Source: Bacteroidota bacterium | Lineage (GTDB): Bacteria; Bacteroidota; Bacteroidia; Chitinophagales; Chitinophagaceae | Reading direction: 5' to 3' | NCBI GenBank assembly: GCA_023396345.1 | Contig: JAEWWO010000226.1 | Coordinates: forward strand, 1-5,037 | DNA: 5,037 nt | Shown here: positions 1 to 5,037 of the stretch, in pieces | Position numbering within the stretch: position 1 is the first letter of the stretch | Layout: each line of letters starts with the position of its first letter | The notes under the pieces: model-generated | Seen by the model: the letters and a program-made list of their open reading frames with translations, nothing else | Databases searched by the model: none | What the model was told of the DNA's origin: nothing | Program-made: the position numbers and the translations under genes

Positions 1-448
1 GCGATATACAATGCGCTTCATCCACAGCAATCAAACATATATTGGCTGACTCCATAAATTGCTGAAACAAAGGCGTATCAATCCTTTCAGGAGAAATGTA
101 TAAAAATTTGATATTACCTTTTCCCGCTTCGTATAAAATATCTTCCAGCTCTTCTCTGCTCAATGCGGAATGAATTGTTTCAGCAGTAATCCCTTTTTCC
201 TGCAGATGCTGCACCTGATCTTTCATCAGAGCTATCAGCGGCGATACCACCAGACAAATACCATCCGACAATAGCGCAGGAACCTGAAAACAAACTGATT
301 TTCCTCCACCTGTGGGCAATAAAGCCAACACATCATTTCCATGCAACACAGCCTGAATAATTTCTTCCTGTGTATCTCTGAAAGATGTGTACCCCCAGTA
401 TTTTTGTAATATGTTGAGTGGTGTAGAAATATTATTTTTTAATGACAA
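1..448 (-). CDS. recQ: ATP-dependent DNA helicase RecQ, N-terminal part (runs off left edge)
   Basis: This is the first 149 residues of a RecQ-family superfamily 2 helicase, a 3'-5' DNA unwinding enzyme of recombination and repair. The sequence shows the RecQ motif 0 region (YWGYTSFRDTQ, residues 17-27, with Gln27), Walker A LLPTGGGKS (43-51, Lys50), motif Ia VVSPLIALMKDQ (67-78), YISPER (117-122) and the motif II DEAH box (143-146). The rest of the helicase core and the RQC and HRDC domains lie outside the window. The start is uncertain. The frame is open back to a TGA at 485-487, and no ATG or GTG occurs before the conserved YWGY motif, so the TTG at 446-448 (MSLKNNIS...) is the only conventional start. 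That TTG overlaps a TACATTTG promoter-like box. The gene is divergent from higBA. The family call is very sure; the start is only moderate. Confidence 0.93.
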   Translation of the reverse strand, partial: MSLKNNISTPLNILQKYWGYTSFRDTQEEIIQAVLHGNDVLALLPTGGGKSVCFQVPALLSDGICLVVSPLIALMKDQVQHLQEKGITAETIHSALSREELEDILYEAGKGNIKFLYISPERIDTPLFQQFMESANICLIAVDEAHCIS

Positions 449-453
449 ATGTA
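446..453 (-). promoter_or_regulatory. Possible -7 box (TACATTTG) for recQ
   Basis: On the minus strand this reads TACATTTG, a full match to the Bacteroidota -7 consensus TAnnTTTG. No TTTG or TTG lies 17-23 bases upstream, so the -33 half is missing. It also overlaps the only usable TTG start of recQ. If it is a real promoter, the transcript would begin downstream of that TTG and recQ would need another start. Either the box or the start call is therefore wrong, or recQ uses a rarer codon. Confidence 0.3.
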
Positions 454-469
454 CAAAACGAGATTTGTA
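452..469. repeat. Perfect inverted repeat TACAAA-N6-TTTGTA in the recQ-higB spacer
   Basis: Two 6-base arms (452-457 and 464-469) flank a 6-base spacer, immediately upstream of recQ and abutting its possible -7 box. The symmetry suits a dimeric repressor site acting on recQ, but short AT-rich dyads are expected by chance in such DNA. No partner regulator is identified. Confidence 0.3.
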
Positions 470-516
470 ATTGCTAATATATAGTCATCATTAAAACCAT
501 ACATTTATTTCATCAA

Positions 517-547
517 TCAAAATATAATTTTGTTTTTCAAAATATAA
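517..547. repeat. 11-base direct repeat TCAAAATATAA, 20-base period
   Basis: TCAAAATATAA occurs exactly at 517-527 and again at 537-547. The 20-base period is about two helical turns, so a bound protein would sit on the same face of the DNA. The two copies flank the -33 TTTG of the higBA promoter. The likely reader, if any, is HigA, encoded just downstream. The repeat is seen directly; its role as an operator is inference. Confidence 0.5.
527..543. promoter_or_regulatory. Candidate higBA operator over the -33 box (ATTTTG-N5-CAAAAT)
   Basis: This is a perfect 6-base inverted repeat with a TTTTT spacer. Its left arm contains the -33 TTTG, and its right arm lies inside the second copy of the 11-base direct repeat. 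Type II antitoxins with an XRE helix-turn-helix commonly bind dyads in their own promoter, so HigA is the expected ligand. It could also be a chance dyad in AT-rich DNA. Confidence 0.4.
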
Positions 548-560
548 ATATATACTTTTG
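529..560 (+). promoter_or_regulatory. higBA promoter, Bacteroidota type (TTTG-N20-TACTTTTG)
   Basis: The -33 box TTTG is at 529-532 and the -7 box TACTTTTG at 553-560, with a 20-base spacer. This matches the Bacteroidota primary sigma factor consensus (TTTG, 17-23 bases, TAnnTTTG). Transcription should start near 566-568, giving a very short leader of about 12 bases before the TTG at 579. The TTG at 558 is part of the -7 box and so cannot be the toxin start. Confidence 0.7.
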
Positions 561-569
561 TATAAATAC
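551..569. promoter_or_regulatory. Candidate higBA operator over the -7 box (TATAC-N4-GTATA, then ATAC)
   Basis: TATAC (551-555), a TTTT spacer and GTATA (560-564) form a perfect dyad that covers the -7 box. The right arm also pairs with a further half-site as GTAT-AA-ATAC (560-569), so three half-sites lie in 19 bases across the -7 box and the presumed transcription start. Binding here would block RNA polymerase, as expected for antitoxin autorepression. The role is inferred; the symmetry is visible. Confidence 0.45.
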
Positions 570-578
570 TTATTAAAA

Positions 579-875
579 TTGAGGATAATATCAAAAAAAA
601 TATTAGTTACATTTTACACAAAACAACCTAAAGCTAAAACTGCACTAGAAGAGTGGTATAAAAGAGTAAAAAATGCTGAATGGGAAAATTTTGCAGATAT
701 TAAAAAACAATTCAACTCAGTAGGTAATGTAGGGAATAAAAGATATGTTTTTAATATAAAAGGTAATGACTACAGATTGATTGTAATAATTTTATTTGTA
801 TCTAAAACTGTTTATATAAGATTTATTGGCACTCATGTACAATATGATAAAATAAAAGACATACAAAATATTTGA
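579..875 (+). CDS. higB: HigB family toxin (mRNA interferase), type II toxin-antitoxin system
   Basis: This is a 98-residue RelE-fold toxin of the HigB family (HigB_toxin type). Family members cut mRNA on the ribosome and slow growth until neutralised by HigA. Recognisable family features are the N-terminal MRIISKK strand, ALEEWYKRVKNAEW (residues 22-35), NKRYVFNIKGNDYRLIVI (53-70) and the C-terminal RFIGTHVQYDKI (81-92, His86, Tyr89). The start is set at the TTG of 579-581 because family proteins begin MRIIS and the upstream TTG at 558 lies in the -7 box. The frame has no ATG at all. The gene ends one base before the higA start, the toxin-first order usual for hig loci. G+C is about 24% by hand count, far below the neighbours, which hints at horizontal acquisition. 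Whether the toxin is active is not shown by sequence. Confidence 0.9.
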   Translation: MRIISKKILVTFYTKQPKAKTALEEWYKRVKNAEWENFADIKKQFNSVGNVGNKRYVFNIKGNDYRLIVIILFVSKTVYIRFIGTHVQYDKIKDIQNI

Positions 876-876
876 A

Positions 877-1236
877 ATGATTAAAAACGAAATACAATAC
901 ACAGCAACTTTAGAACGTATAGATCAATTACTGGAACAAGTAAAAGATACAACTCCGATAACAGATAAAAATTATATTGAACTGGACCTCCTTTCCGGTT
1001 TAGTAGAAGATTACGAAGAAAAATATTATCCCATCTCTACGCCTAAACTTGCGGACGTAATAAAACTACGTATGTATGAAATGAAATTAACTCAGGCTAA
1101 ATTATCGGAGTTGATTGGAGTATCACCATCAAGAGTAAGTGAATACCTTACAGGCAAAAGTGAACCTACATTGAAAGTAGCAAGAAATATAAGCAAGACT
1201 CTGAATATTAGTGCTGACATAGTTTTGGGCGTATAA
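877..1236 (+). CDS. higA: HigA family antitoxin with XRE-type helix-turn-helix
   Basis: This is a 119-residue antitoxin that should bind and neutralise HigB and, with it, repress the operon. The N-terminal part (1-50) is charged and probably helical, ending in the EDYEEKYYPI stretch (44-53) typical of Bacteroidota HigA-like proteins. Residues 58-116 form a Cro/CI-type DNA-binding domain, with the helix-turn-helix near TQAKLSELIGVSPSRVSEYL (72-91) and the usual GKSEPTLKVARNISKTLNIS continuation (93-112). The ATG follows the higB stop by one base (TGA-A-ATG), so the genes are co-transcribed and probably translationally coupled. There is no Shine-Dalgarno sequence, as usual in this phylum. The antitoxin has an ATG while the toxin has TTG, which would favour antitoxin synthesis. 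It converges on the M28 peptidase gene with 8 bases between the stops. Confidence 0.92.
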   Translation: MIKNEIQYTATLERIDQLLEQVKDTTPITDKNYIELDLLSGLVEDYEEKYYPISTPKLADVIKLRMYEMKLTQAKLSELIGVSPSRVSEYLTGKSEPTLKVARNISKTLNISADIVLGV

Positions 1237-1244
1237 AGAAGTCT

Positions 1245-2249
1245 TTAATAACTCTTCTCATTCGCCATTTTCCAAGCGTTCAGATAAGATGCTTTGGTAA
1301 TTTCAATAAGTTTGTTCCAGTTAATACGTGAAGGTTCATCCGTGGGCTGATGATAATCGGGGTGACCATCGGTATGATACCAGAGAATTGGAACACCGGC
1401 TTTTGCAAAAGAACCGTTATCACTTCCTCCCACAGGATTGTCCCATGCACGATAATCGGGTTCTAAATCAAGGTTATATTTTTTCACATCGTCTCTTAAC
1501 CATTGCTCAAAAGCCTTGTGTGCAGCGGTATAAAAAAACACAACATGTTTCGGTTTTGATTCATTATTGTTTCTGCCGATCATATCAAAATTAAGATAGC
1601 TTTTCACATTTTTTACAGATGAAAATTGCGAAACAAAATACTGAGAACCAAGCAATCCTTTTTCTTCTCCATCCCAAAAAGCAAAAATTATATTTCTTTC
1701 GGGTTGTAAACCGGACTGCTGAAAAGCGCGTGCAATCTGCAATACAGCCGAGACACCTGAAGCATTATCATCCGCTCCATTGTAAATTCCATCTTCAGAA
1801 AGCAGAGCATCTGTACCTAAGTGATCGTAATGTGCTCCCACTATTACAAACTCATTTTTATTCTTTCCGGGAATAAAACCCAATACATTCTGCATACTTA
1901 ATTTTCTATGTAAACCTTTTTGCATAATAGCTGAAACTGAATCAGGATGTGATTGCCAGCGGGTGCTGCTTTTTGGCGCAGCAGTCTGAACAGAATAAAA
2001 CGGCTGGAAATAATTTGTATTCAGCGGCTGAACGCCCATTTGCTCTAATTGTGCAGCCAGATAACGCGCAGCAATTTTTCCGGAAGCAGTACCTGCATCT
2101 CTGCCCAATAATTCATCCGAAGCCAAAAAACCAATTATAGCTTTTGCAGTTTGTACATTAATACTCTGTAATCCTTTATCTACGGGCTTTTGAGCCTGTA
2201 CGTTATTCAGAAAAAAAATACCGGCAAAAAATAAAACAAATTTATACAT
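1245..2249 (-). CDS. Secreted M28 family zinc metallopeptidase
   Basis: This 334-residue exported aminopeptidase-like enzyme has a signal peptide (MYKFVLFFAGIFFLNNVQA, cleavage after Ala19), which places it in the periplasm or outside the cell. All residues of the two-zinc M28 site are visible by analogy with Aeromonas and Streptomyces aminopeptidases: His140 and Asp142 in GAHYDHLG, the bridging Asp161 in NGADDNASG, catalytic Glu195 and zinc-binding Glu196 in WDGEEKGLLG, Asp222 in NFDMIGR, and His300 in DYHQPTDEP. The protein should be active and release N-terminal amino acids from peptides, but the exact substrate cannot be read from sequence. The start lies 11 bases after the exonuclease stop, and the signal peptide fixes it. 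The gene is probably the last of the mpl-exonuclease-peptidase transcript. Confidence 0.93.
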   Translation of the reverse strand: MYKFVLFFAGIFFLNNVQAQKPVDKGLQSINVQTAKAIIGFLASDELLGRDAGTASGKIAARYLAAQLEQMGVQPLNTNYFQPFYSVQTAAPKSSTRWQSHPDSVSAIMQKGLHRKLSMQNVLGFIPGKNKNEFVIVGAHYDHLGTDALLSEDGIYNGADDNASGVSAVLQIARAFQQSGLQPERNIIFAFWDGEEKGLLGSQYFVSQFSSVKNVKSYLNFDMIGRNNNESKPKHVVFFYTAAHKAFEQWLRDDVKKYNLDLEPDYRAWDNPVGGSDNGSFAKAGVPILWYHTDGHPDYHQPTDEPSRINWNKLIEITKASYLNAWKMANEKSY

Positions 2250-2260
2250 GCAGAAATTAA

Positions 2261-3040
2261 TTATTTTTTTGAGAGTTTCTTTAAAGAATAATCATTGAAC
2301 ATTTCCGAAAGCTTTTGTTTGGTGTGTAAAGGAAAGTCTCCTTTCATCATCCAGTCGTAGTATTGAGGTTCTTCGGTAAAAACTTTTTCTACCGGTTTAC
2401 CTTTATGTTTACCAAAGTTAAATGCAGGTACACCGTTCTGATAAACAAACCTGCGCGCAATATCAATAAATTTTTCTTCACCCGTAAATGCAAGAATTTC
2501 TTCAACCGAATTTCCGATATTACCATATCGTTGCAATTGTGCATCCAGCACTTCGAAAGTAGCTTCGGCATCAGACATGGCGCTGTGTGCGTCTTCCAGC
2601 TCTTTATCGCAATAAAATTTATAGGCAGCAGTAAGTGTGCGCTGTTCCATTTTATGAAATATCTTCTGCACATCAACCATTTTTCTACCTTCCATATTAA
2701 AATTAATATTTACACGCAGAAATTCTTCAATTAAAACCGGAATATCAAATTTATTACTATTGTATCCGCCTAAATCACAATTTTCAAGAAACTGCATAAT
2801 CTCATTGGCAACCTGCTTAAAGGTTGGTGCATCTTTTACCATTTCATTGGTAATACCATGAATATCGCTGGCAGCTTTAGGAATAGGCATTTCCGGATTT
2901 AACAACATCCGTTTCTTTTGCTGAGAGCCGTCAGGAGTAACTTTTAAAATAGCAATTTCAACCACTCTGTCTGTTGCAGTATTGATACCTGTAGTTTCCA
3001 AATCAAAAAAAGCCAGAGGTCTTTTAAGCTGTAAATTCAT
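2261..3040 (-). CDS. DEDDh 3'-5' exonuclease (DnaQ-like) with ExoX-like C-terminal module
   Basis: This 259-residue protein has an N-terminal DnaQ/RNase T exonuclease fold with the catalytic set in place: Asp13 and Glu15 (FFDLETTG, ExoI), Asp99 in GGYNSNKFDIPVL (91-103, ExoII), and His152 and Asp157 in AHSAMSDAEAT (151-161, ExoIIIepsilon, DEDDh type). It also shows the family IHGIT motif (60-64). A second small module at about 205-250 (FNFGKHKGKPVEKV...YYDWMMKGDF) resembles the C-terminal domain of exodeoxyribonuclease X-like proteins, so a role in DNA repair or trimming is likelier than a polymerase III epsilon subunit. NCBI-style pipelines would probably call it a 3'-5' exonuclease or DNA polymerase III epsilon-like protein. 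It follows mpl by 43 bases, with its own promoter-like site in that gap, and precedes the M28 gene by 11 bases. Confidence 0.9.
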   Translation of the reverse strand: MNLQLKRPLAFFDLETTGINTATDRVVEIAILKVTPDGSQQKKRMLLNPEMPIPKAASDIHGITNEMVKDAPTFKQVANEIMQFLENCDLGGYNSNKFDIPVLIEEFLRVNINFNMEGRKMVDVQKIFHKMEQRTLTAAYKFYCDKELEDAHSAMSDAEATFEVLDAQLQRYGNIGNSVEEILAFTGEEKFIDIARRFVYQNGVPAFNFGKHKGKPVEKVFTEEPQYYDWMMKGDFPLHTKQKLSEMFNDYSLKKLSKK

Positions 3041-3078
3041 GTGCTGTAAAATAAAAGATTGATTAATTGTATGAAAAG

Positions 3079-3111
3079 CAAATTTACAGATTTATTATCT
3101 GTTTAGCCAAA
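3079..3111 (-). promoter_or_regulatory. Internal promoter for the exonuclease gene (TTTG-N21-TAAATTTG)
   Basis: On the minus strand TTTG lies at 3111-3108 and TAAATTTG at 3086-3079, separated by 21 bases. Both boxes match the Bacteroidota consensus at an allowed spacing. The site overlaps the mpl stop codon, whose TAA gives the start of the -7 box. Transcription would begin near 3072, about 30 bases upstream of the exonuclease ATG. It could uncouple the exonuclease and M28 genes from mpl. Confidence 0.55.
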
Positions 3112-4445
3112 GCAAATACATCCGTGCCATCGTAATTGCCGCTGCTCATCAATAAAAGATTAGATTGCTCATAAGATTGCTTTAAAAGAAAGTCTGATAA
3201 TTTATTTTTATCGGTAATAACTTTTAATCCATCTTTCGCAAACCCTTTAACCACGGCAGTTTCAGGCAATGCAGGCATTCTTTTTAATTCAAGTGCATGT
3301 TGCGAATAAAACACAACAGCAATATCGGCAGCTTCCATAGAATGCTTATATTGTTCCATAAACTTTTCGTTAAGACTGCTGTAGGTGTGTAATTCCAGCA
3401 CAGCAATAAGCTTTCGTGTAGGATATTGTTCTTTTACCGCTTTAATGGTTGCAGTAACTTTGCTTGGAGCGTGTGCAAAATCACGATATATATTTGTGCT
3501 ATTTTTCTTCTCTAATAACTCCAGTCTTTTAGAAGCTCCTGCAAAGGTAGCTATACCGGATACGAATTCCTTATTTGTGATACCTATTTCTTTACACACG
3601 AAGTATGCGGCGTGCAGATTGAGCAAATTGTGTGTACCAAATACATGCAGCTCAGTTTCGTTACCTTCAATATTGATAAATGTATTTCCGTCTTCTATTC
3701 TGTGAGCCGGCAAACCATAAGCAATATACCTAATATCTTCACGCTTATTGCCATTAATTAATTCCTGCAAAACATTATCTGTTTCGTTATAAATAAGTAC
3801 ACCATTCGGTTCAATCTTATTTATAAATATTTTAAACTGCTCCAGATAATTTTCAAAAGTGGGAAACACATTTATATGATCCCATGCTATTCCTGTAATA
3901 ACAGCGATATGCGGATATAAAAAATGAAACTTAGGTATTTTCATTAAAGCACTTGCAGGATATTCATCGGCTTCGCAAACGATAAGCGGAGCATCGGTAA
4001 TTTGCACACTTTGCTCAAAGCCTTTTAGCTTAGCTCCAACCAAATAATCGAATGAAGTAAGACATTGATTAAACACGTGCATAATCATAGCTGTAACCGT
4101 GGTTTTACCATGACTTCCGCCCACTGCAATTCTTTTTTTATTGATACTTTCCTGATAAATAAATTCAGGGAAAGAATATATTTTTAAACCGAGTTCTCTT
4201 GCTTTTACCAGTTCGGGATTATCCTCTTTGGCATGCATACCCAAAACCACTACATCAAGTTTCGAATGAATTTTTTCAGGAAACCAGCCATATGCTTCCG
4301 GCAATAAGCCTTCGTTCTGAAGATTTGTTTTAGCCGGATCAAATATTTCATCATCAGATCCTGTTATCTGATATCCTTTTCTTTTTAAGGCAATAGCTAA
4401 CTGATGCATTACACTACCACCGATAGAAATAAAATGTACAATCAT
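3084..4445 (-). CDS. mpl: UDP-N-acetylmuramate:L-alanyl-gamma-D-glutamyl-meso-diaminopimelate ligase (Mpl type)
   Basis: This 453-residue cytoplasmic Mur ligase is of the Mpl branch, which joins recycled murein tripeptide to UDP-MurNAc with ATP and so returns peptidoglycan fragments to cell-wall synthesis. The sequence shows the N-terminal UDP-binding Rossmann motif HFISIGGSVMHQLA (residues 4-17) and GSDDEIFDP (29-37), the ATP loop GGSHGKTT (109-116), the acidic metal-binding CEADEY (157-162), GIAWDHINVFPTFENY (185-200, His190), GTHNLLNLHAA (270-280), FAGASKRLELL (301-311) and DFAHAPSKV (322-330). The last domain ends in LLMSSGNYDG (431-440). The bacterium's true MurC should lie in a division cluster elsewhere; the HFISIGGS/GMHAKEDNPEL pattern and the isolated context favour Mpl. 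Substrate choice between Mpl and MurC remains an inference. It is the first gene of the minus-strand group, and no clear promoter is visible upstream. Confidence 0.88.
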   Translation of the reverse strand: MIVHFISIGGSVMHQLAIALKRKGYQITGSDDEIFDPAKTNLQNEGLLPEAYGWFPEKIHSKLDVVVLGMHAKEDNPELVKARELGLKIYSFPEFIYQESINKKRIAVGGSHGKTTVTAMIMHVFNQCLTSFDYLVGAKLKGFEQSVQITDAPLIVCEADEYPASALMKIPKFHFLYPHIAVITGIAWDHINVFPTFENYLEQFKIFINKIEPNGVLIYNETDNVLQELINGNKREDIRYIAYGLPAHRIEDGNTFINIEGNETELHVFGTHNLLNLHAAYFVCKEIGITNKEFVSGIATFAGASKRLELLEKKNSTNIYRDFAHAPSKVTATIKAVKEQYPTRKLIAVLELHTYSSLNEKFMEQYKHSMEAADIAVVFYSQHALELKRMPALPETAVVKGFAKDGLKVITDKNKLSDFLLKQSYEQSNLLLMSSGNYDGTDVFALAKQIINL

Positions 4446-4564
4446 AAATTCTCTCTTAAACTTAACTATGTAAAATTATGTATTTTTGAAAGAATTAGAT
4501 AAAAGGAATAGTTAATATGGCATAGCTTTTTATGCAAATATTTAAAACTCAAAAAAGTAAGCAG
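4446..4564. other. Divergent intergenic region between mpl and ytxJ
   Basis: This 119-base AT-rich spacer must hold the promoters of both divergent genes. Only one recognisable -7 box (plus strand, 4481-4488) is seen, and no TAnnTTTG match exists on the minus strand for mpl. A short inverted repeat GCATA-N6-TATGC (4520-4535) lies in the presumed ytxJ leader; it is too short to interpret. Confidence 0.6.
4481..4488 (+). promoter_or_regulatory. Possible -7 box (TATTTTTG) for the ytxJ-like gene
   Basis: TATTTTTG is a full match to the Bacteroidota -7 consensus TAnnTTTG. No TTTG or TTG lies 17-23 bases upstream, so the -33 half is weak or absent. Transcription would begin near 4495, about 70 bases before the preferred ATG at 4565. 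Confidence 0.4.
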
Positions 4565-4900
4565 ATGATAAATTTTAGTGAACTAAATAATACAAATCAA
4601 TTACAGGAAATAACGAATCAATCGTACAACAAAGTACAGATAATTTTTAAACACAGCACTACGTGCGGTGTAAGTTCCGTAGCATTAAACAGATTTAACA
4701 ACAGTGAAAATCCGGTTGATGCAGACTATTATTTTCTGGACCTCAGAAAACACAGAGATGTTTCTTCTGCCGTAGCTGAAACCTTTAAGGTTAAACACGA
4801 ATCGCCTCAGGTATTAGTAATTAAAGATGGTGAATCTATTTATAACGAAAGTCATTTCAGTATTGATATGGACGAAATAAAAGCTGCTGTTTCTGAATAA
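4565..4900 (+). CDS. ytxJ: Bacillithiol system redox-active protein YtxJ/BrxC-like
   Basis: This 111-residue thioredoxin-fold protein belongs to the YtxJ/BrxC family (DUF2847 type), which is associated with removal of bacillithiol from protein thiols. Family marks are IFKHSTTCGVSSVALNRF (residues 27-44, counting from the chosen start), the SPQVLVIKDGE segment (80-90) with the expected cis-proline Pro81, and IYNESHFSI (92-100). Cys34 is the only cysteine in the protein, so chemistry must be monothiol. The ATG at 4565 is preferred over the ATG at 4532 because family proteins begin close to the MINFSEL...LQEI helix; the upstream ATG would add 11 unconserved, lysine-rich residues. The gene is single, divergent from mpl, and converges on the dehydrogenase with 6 bases between stops. 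It implies that this organism makes or uses bacillithiol, which should be checked by finding bshA, bshB and bshC elsewhere. Confidence 0.87.
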   Translation: MINFSELNNTNQLQEITNQSYNKVQIIFKHSTTCGVSSVALNRFNNSENPVDADYYFLDLRKHRDVSSAVAETFKVKHESPQVLVIKDGESIYNESHFSIDMDEIKAAVSE

Positions 4901-4906
4901 AGATAA

Positions 4907-5037
4907 TTAAAGTCCGATACCAAAATAATCGAACCCTTGTTTTTGCAATTGCACGTCGTCATAAATATTTCTGCCGTCAAAGATGGCTTGTCCTTTCATT
5001 AAAGATTGAATGCGCGTCCAGTCGGGCAGTCTGAATT
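4907..5037 (-). CDS. ugd: UDP-glucose 6-dehydrogenase, C-terminal end (runs off right edge)
   Basis: Only the last 42 residues and the stop are present. They read [16 protein letters not shown] (1-16), FDGRNIYD (19-26) and end in [10 protein letters not shown] (33-42). The FDGRNIYD and GFDYFGIG signatures are typical of the C-terminal UDP-binding domain of UDP-glucose 6-dehydrogenases, which oxidise UDP-glucose to UDP-glucuronate with NAD+ for surface polysaccharide synthesis. A related nucleotide-sugar dehydrogenase (for example for GDP-mannose) is possible, since the catalytic domain lies outside the window. The 3' end converges on the ytxJ-like gene. Confidence 0.82.
   Translation of the reverse strand, partial: FRLPDWTRIQSLMKGQAIFDGRNIYDDVQLQKQGFDYFGIGL

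Noticed and set aside
1237..1258. Inverted repeat AGAAG...CTTCT between the convergent higA and M28 stops as a terminator
   Set aside because: The arms are only 5 bases with a 12-base loop, the right arm is inside the M28 coding sequence, and there is no G+C-rich stem or T-tract.
1328..2140. Three plus-strand open frames opposite the M28 gene
   Set aside because: They are antisense to a gene with complete catalytic motifs and a signal peptide, and their translations show no domain or motif.
2237..2244. TAAATTTG on the minus strand as a promoter for the M28 gene
   Set aside because: It lies inside the first codons (MYKFV) of the gene, downstream of the ATG. The signal peptide requires that ATG, so this is a chance match in AT-rich coding DNA.
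2363..2734. Open frames on both strands within the exonuclease gene
   Set aside because: These are shadow frames of a well-conserved gene, with no recognisable protein features.
3385..3705. Plus-strand open frame opposite mpl
   Set aside because: It is antisense to the conserved C-terminal half of a Mur ligase and has no promoter or motif of its own.
4520..4535. Hairpin GCATA-N6-TATGC as a regulatory leader of the ytxJ-like gene
   Set aside because: A 5-base AT-rich stem is too weak to support a riboswitch, attenuator or terminator.
4532..4564. N-terminal extension of the ytxJ-like protein from the ATG at 4532
   Set aside because: The 11 extra residues are lysine-rich and do not fit the family N-terminus, which matches the ATG at 4565.

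Overview
The window looks like chromosomal DNA of a Bacteroidota bacterium, possibly of the Chitinophagia/Sphingobacteria type, though the exact lineage cannot be read from the sequence. Three things point there. Promoter-like sites have the Bacteroidota form (TTTG, about 20 bases, TAnnTTTG). Starts lack Shine-Dalgarno sequences. The Mpl-type ligase, the secreted M28 peptidase and the YtxJ-like thiol protein all have a Bacteroidota flavour. The base composition is moderately AT-rich throughout.

From left to right there are seven genes. The 5' part of recQ (DNA helicase) runs off the left edge on the minus strand. A higBA toxin-antitoxin operon on the plus strand diverges from it across about 130 bases. 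Next is a minus-strand run of three closely spaced genes, transcribed from right to left: mpl (peptidoglycan-peptide ligase), a DEDDh 3'-5' exonuclease with an ExoX-like C-terminal module, and an exported M28 zinc peptidase. On the far side of the divergent region upstream of mpl is a plus-strand ytxJ/brxC-like bacillithiol-system protein. The last 42 codons of a UDP-glucose 6-dehydrogenase enter from the right edge on the minus strand. Both convergent junctions are very tight (8 and 6 bases) and have no convincing terminator.

Most of the window is housekeeping: DNA repair, cell-wall recycling, periplasmic proteolysis, thiol redox and sugar-nucleotide metabolism. The accessory element is higBA. 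It is the most AT-rich part (higB about 24% G+C and higA about 34% by hand count). The toxin has no ATG and must start at TTG. Its promoter carries an 11-base direct repeat and several short palindromes over the -33 and -7 boxes, which suggests dense autoregulation by HigA. recQ likewise has no in-frame ATG or GTG before its conserved N-terminus. No wholly new system is evident; the higBA control region and the two non-ATG starts are the parts most worth checking. No RNA genes, CRISPR arrays, insertion sequences or origins were seen.
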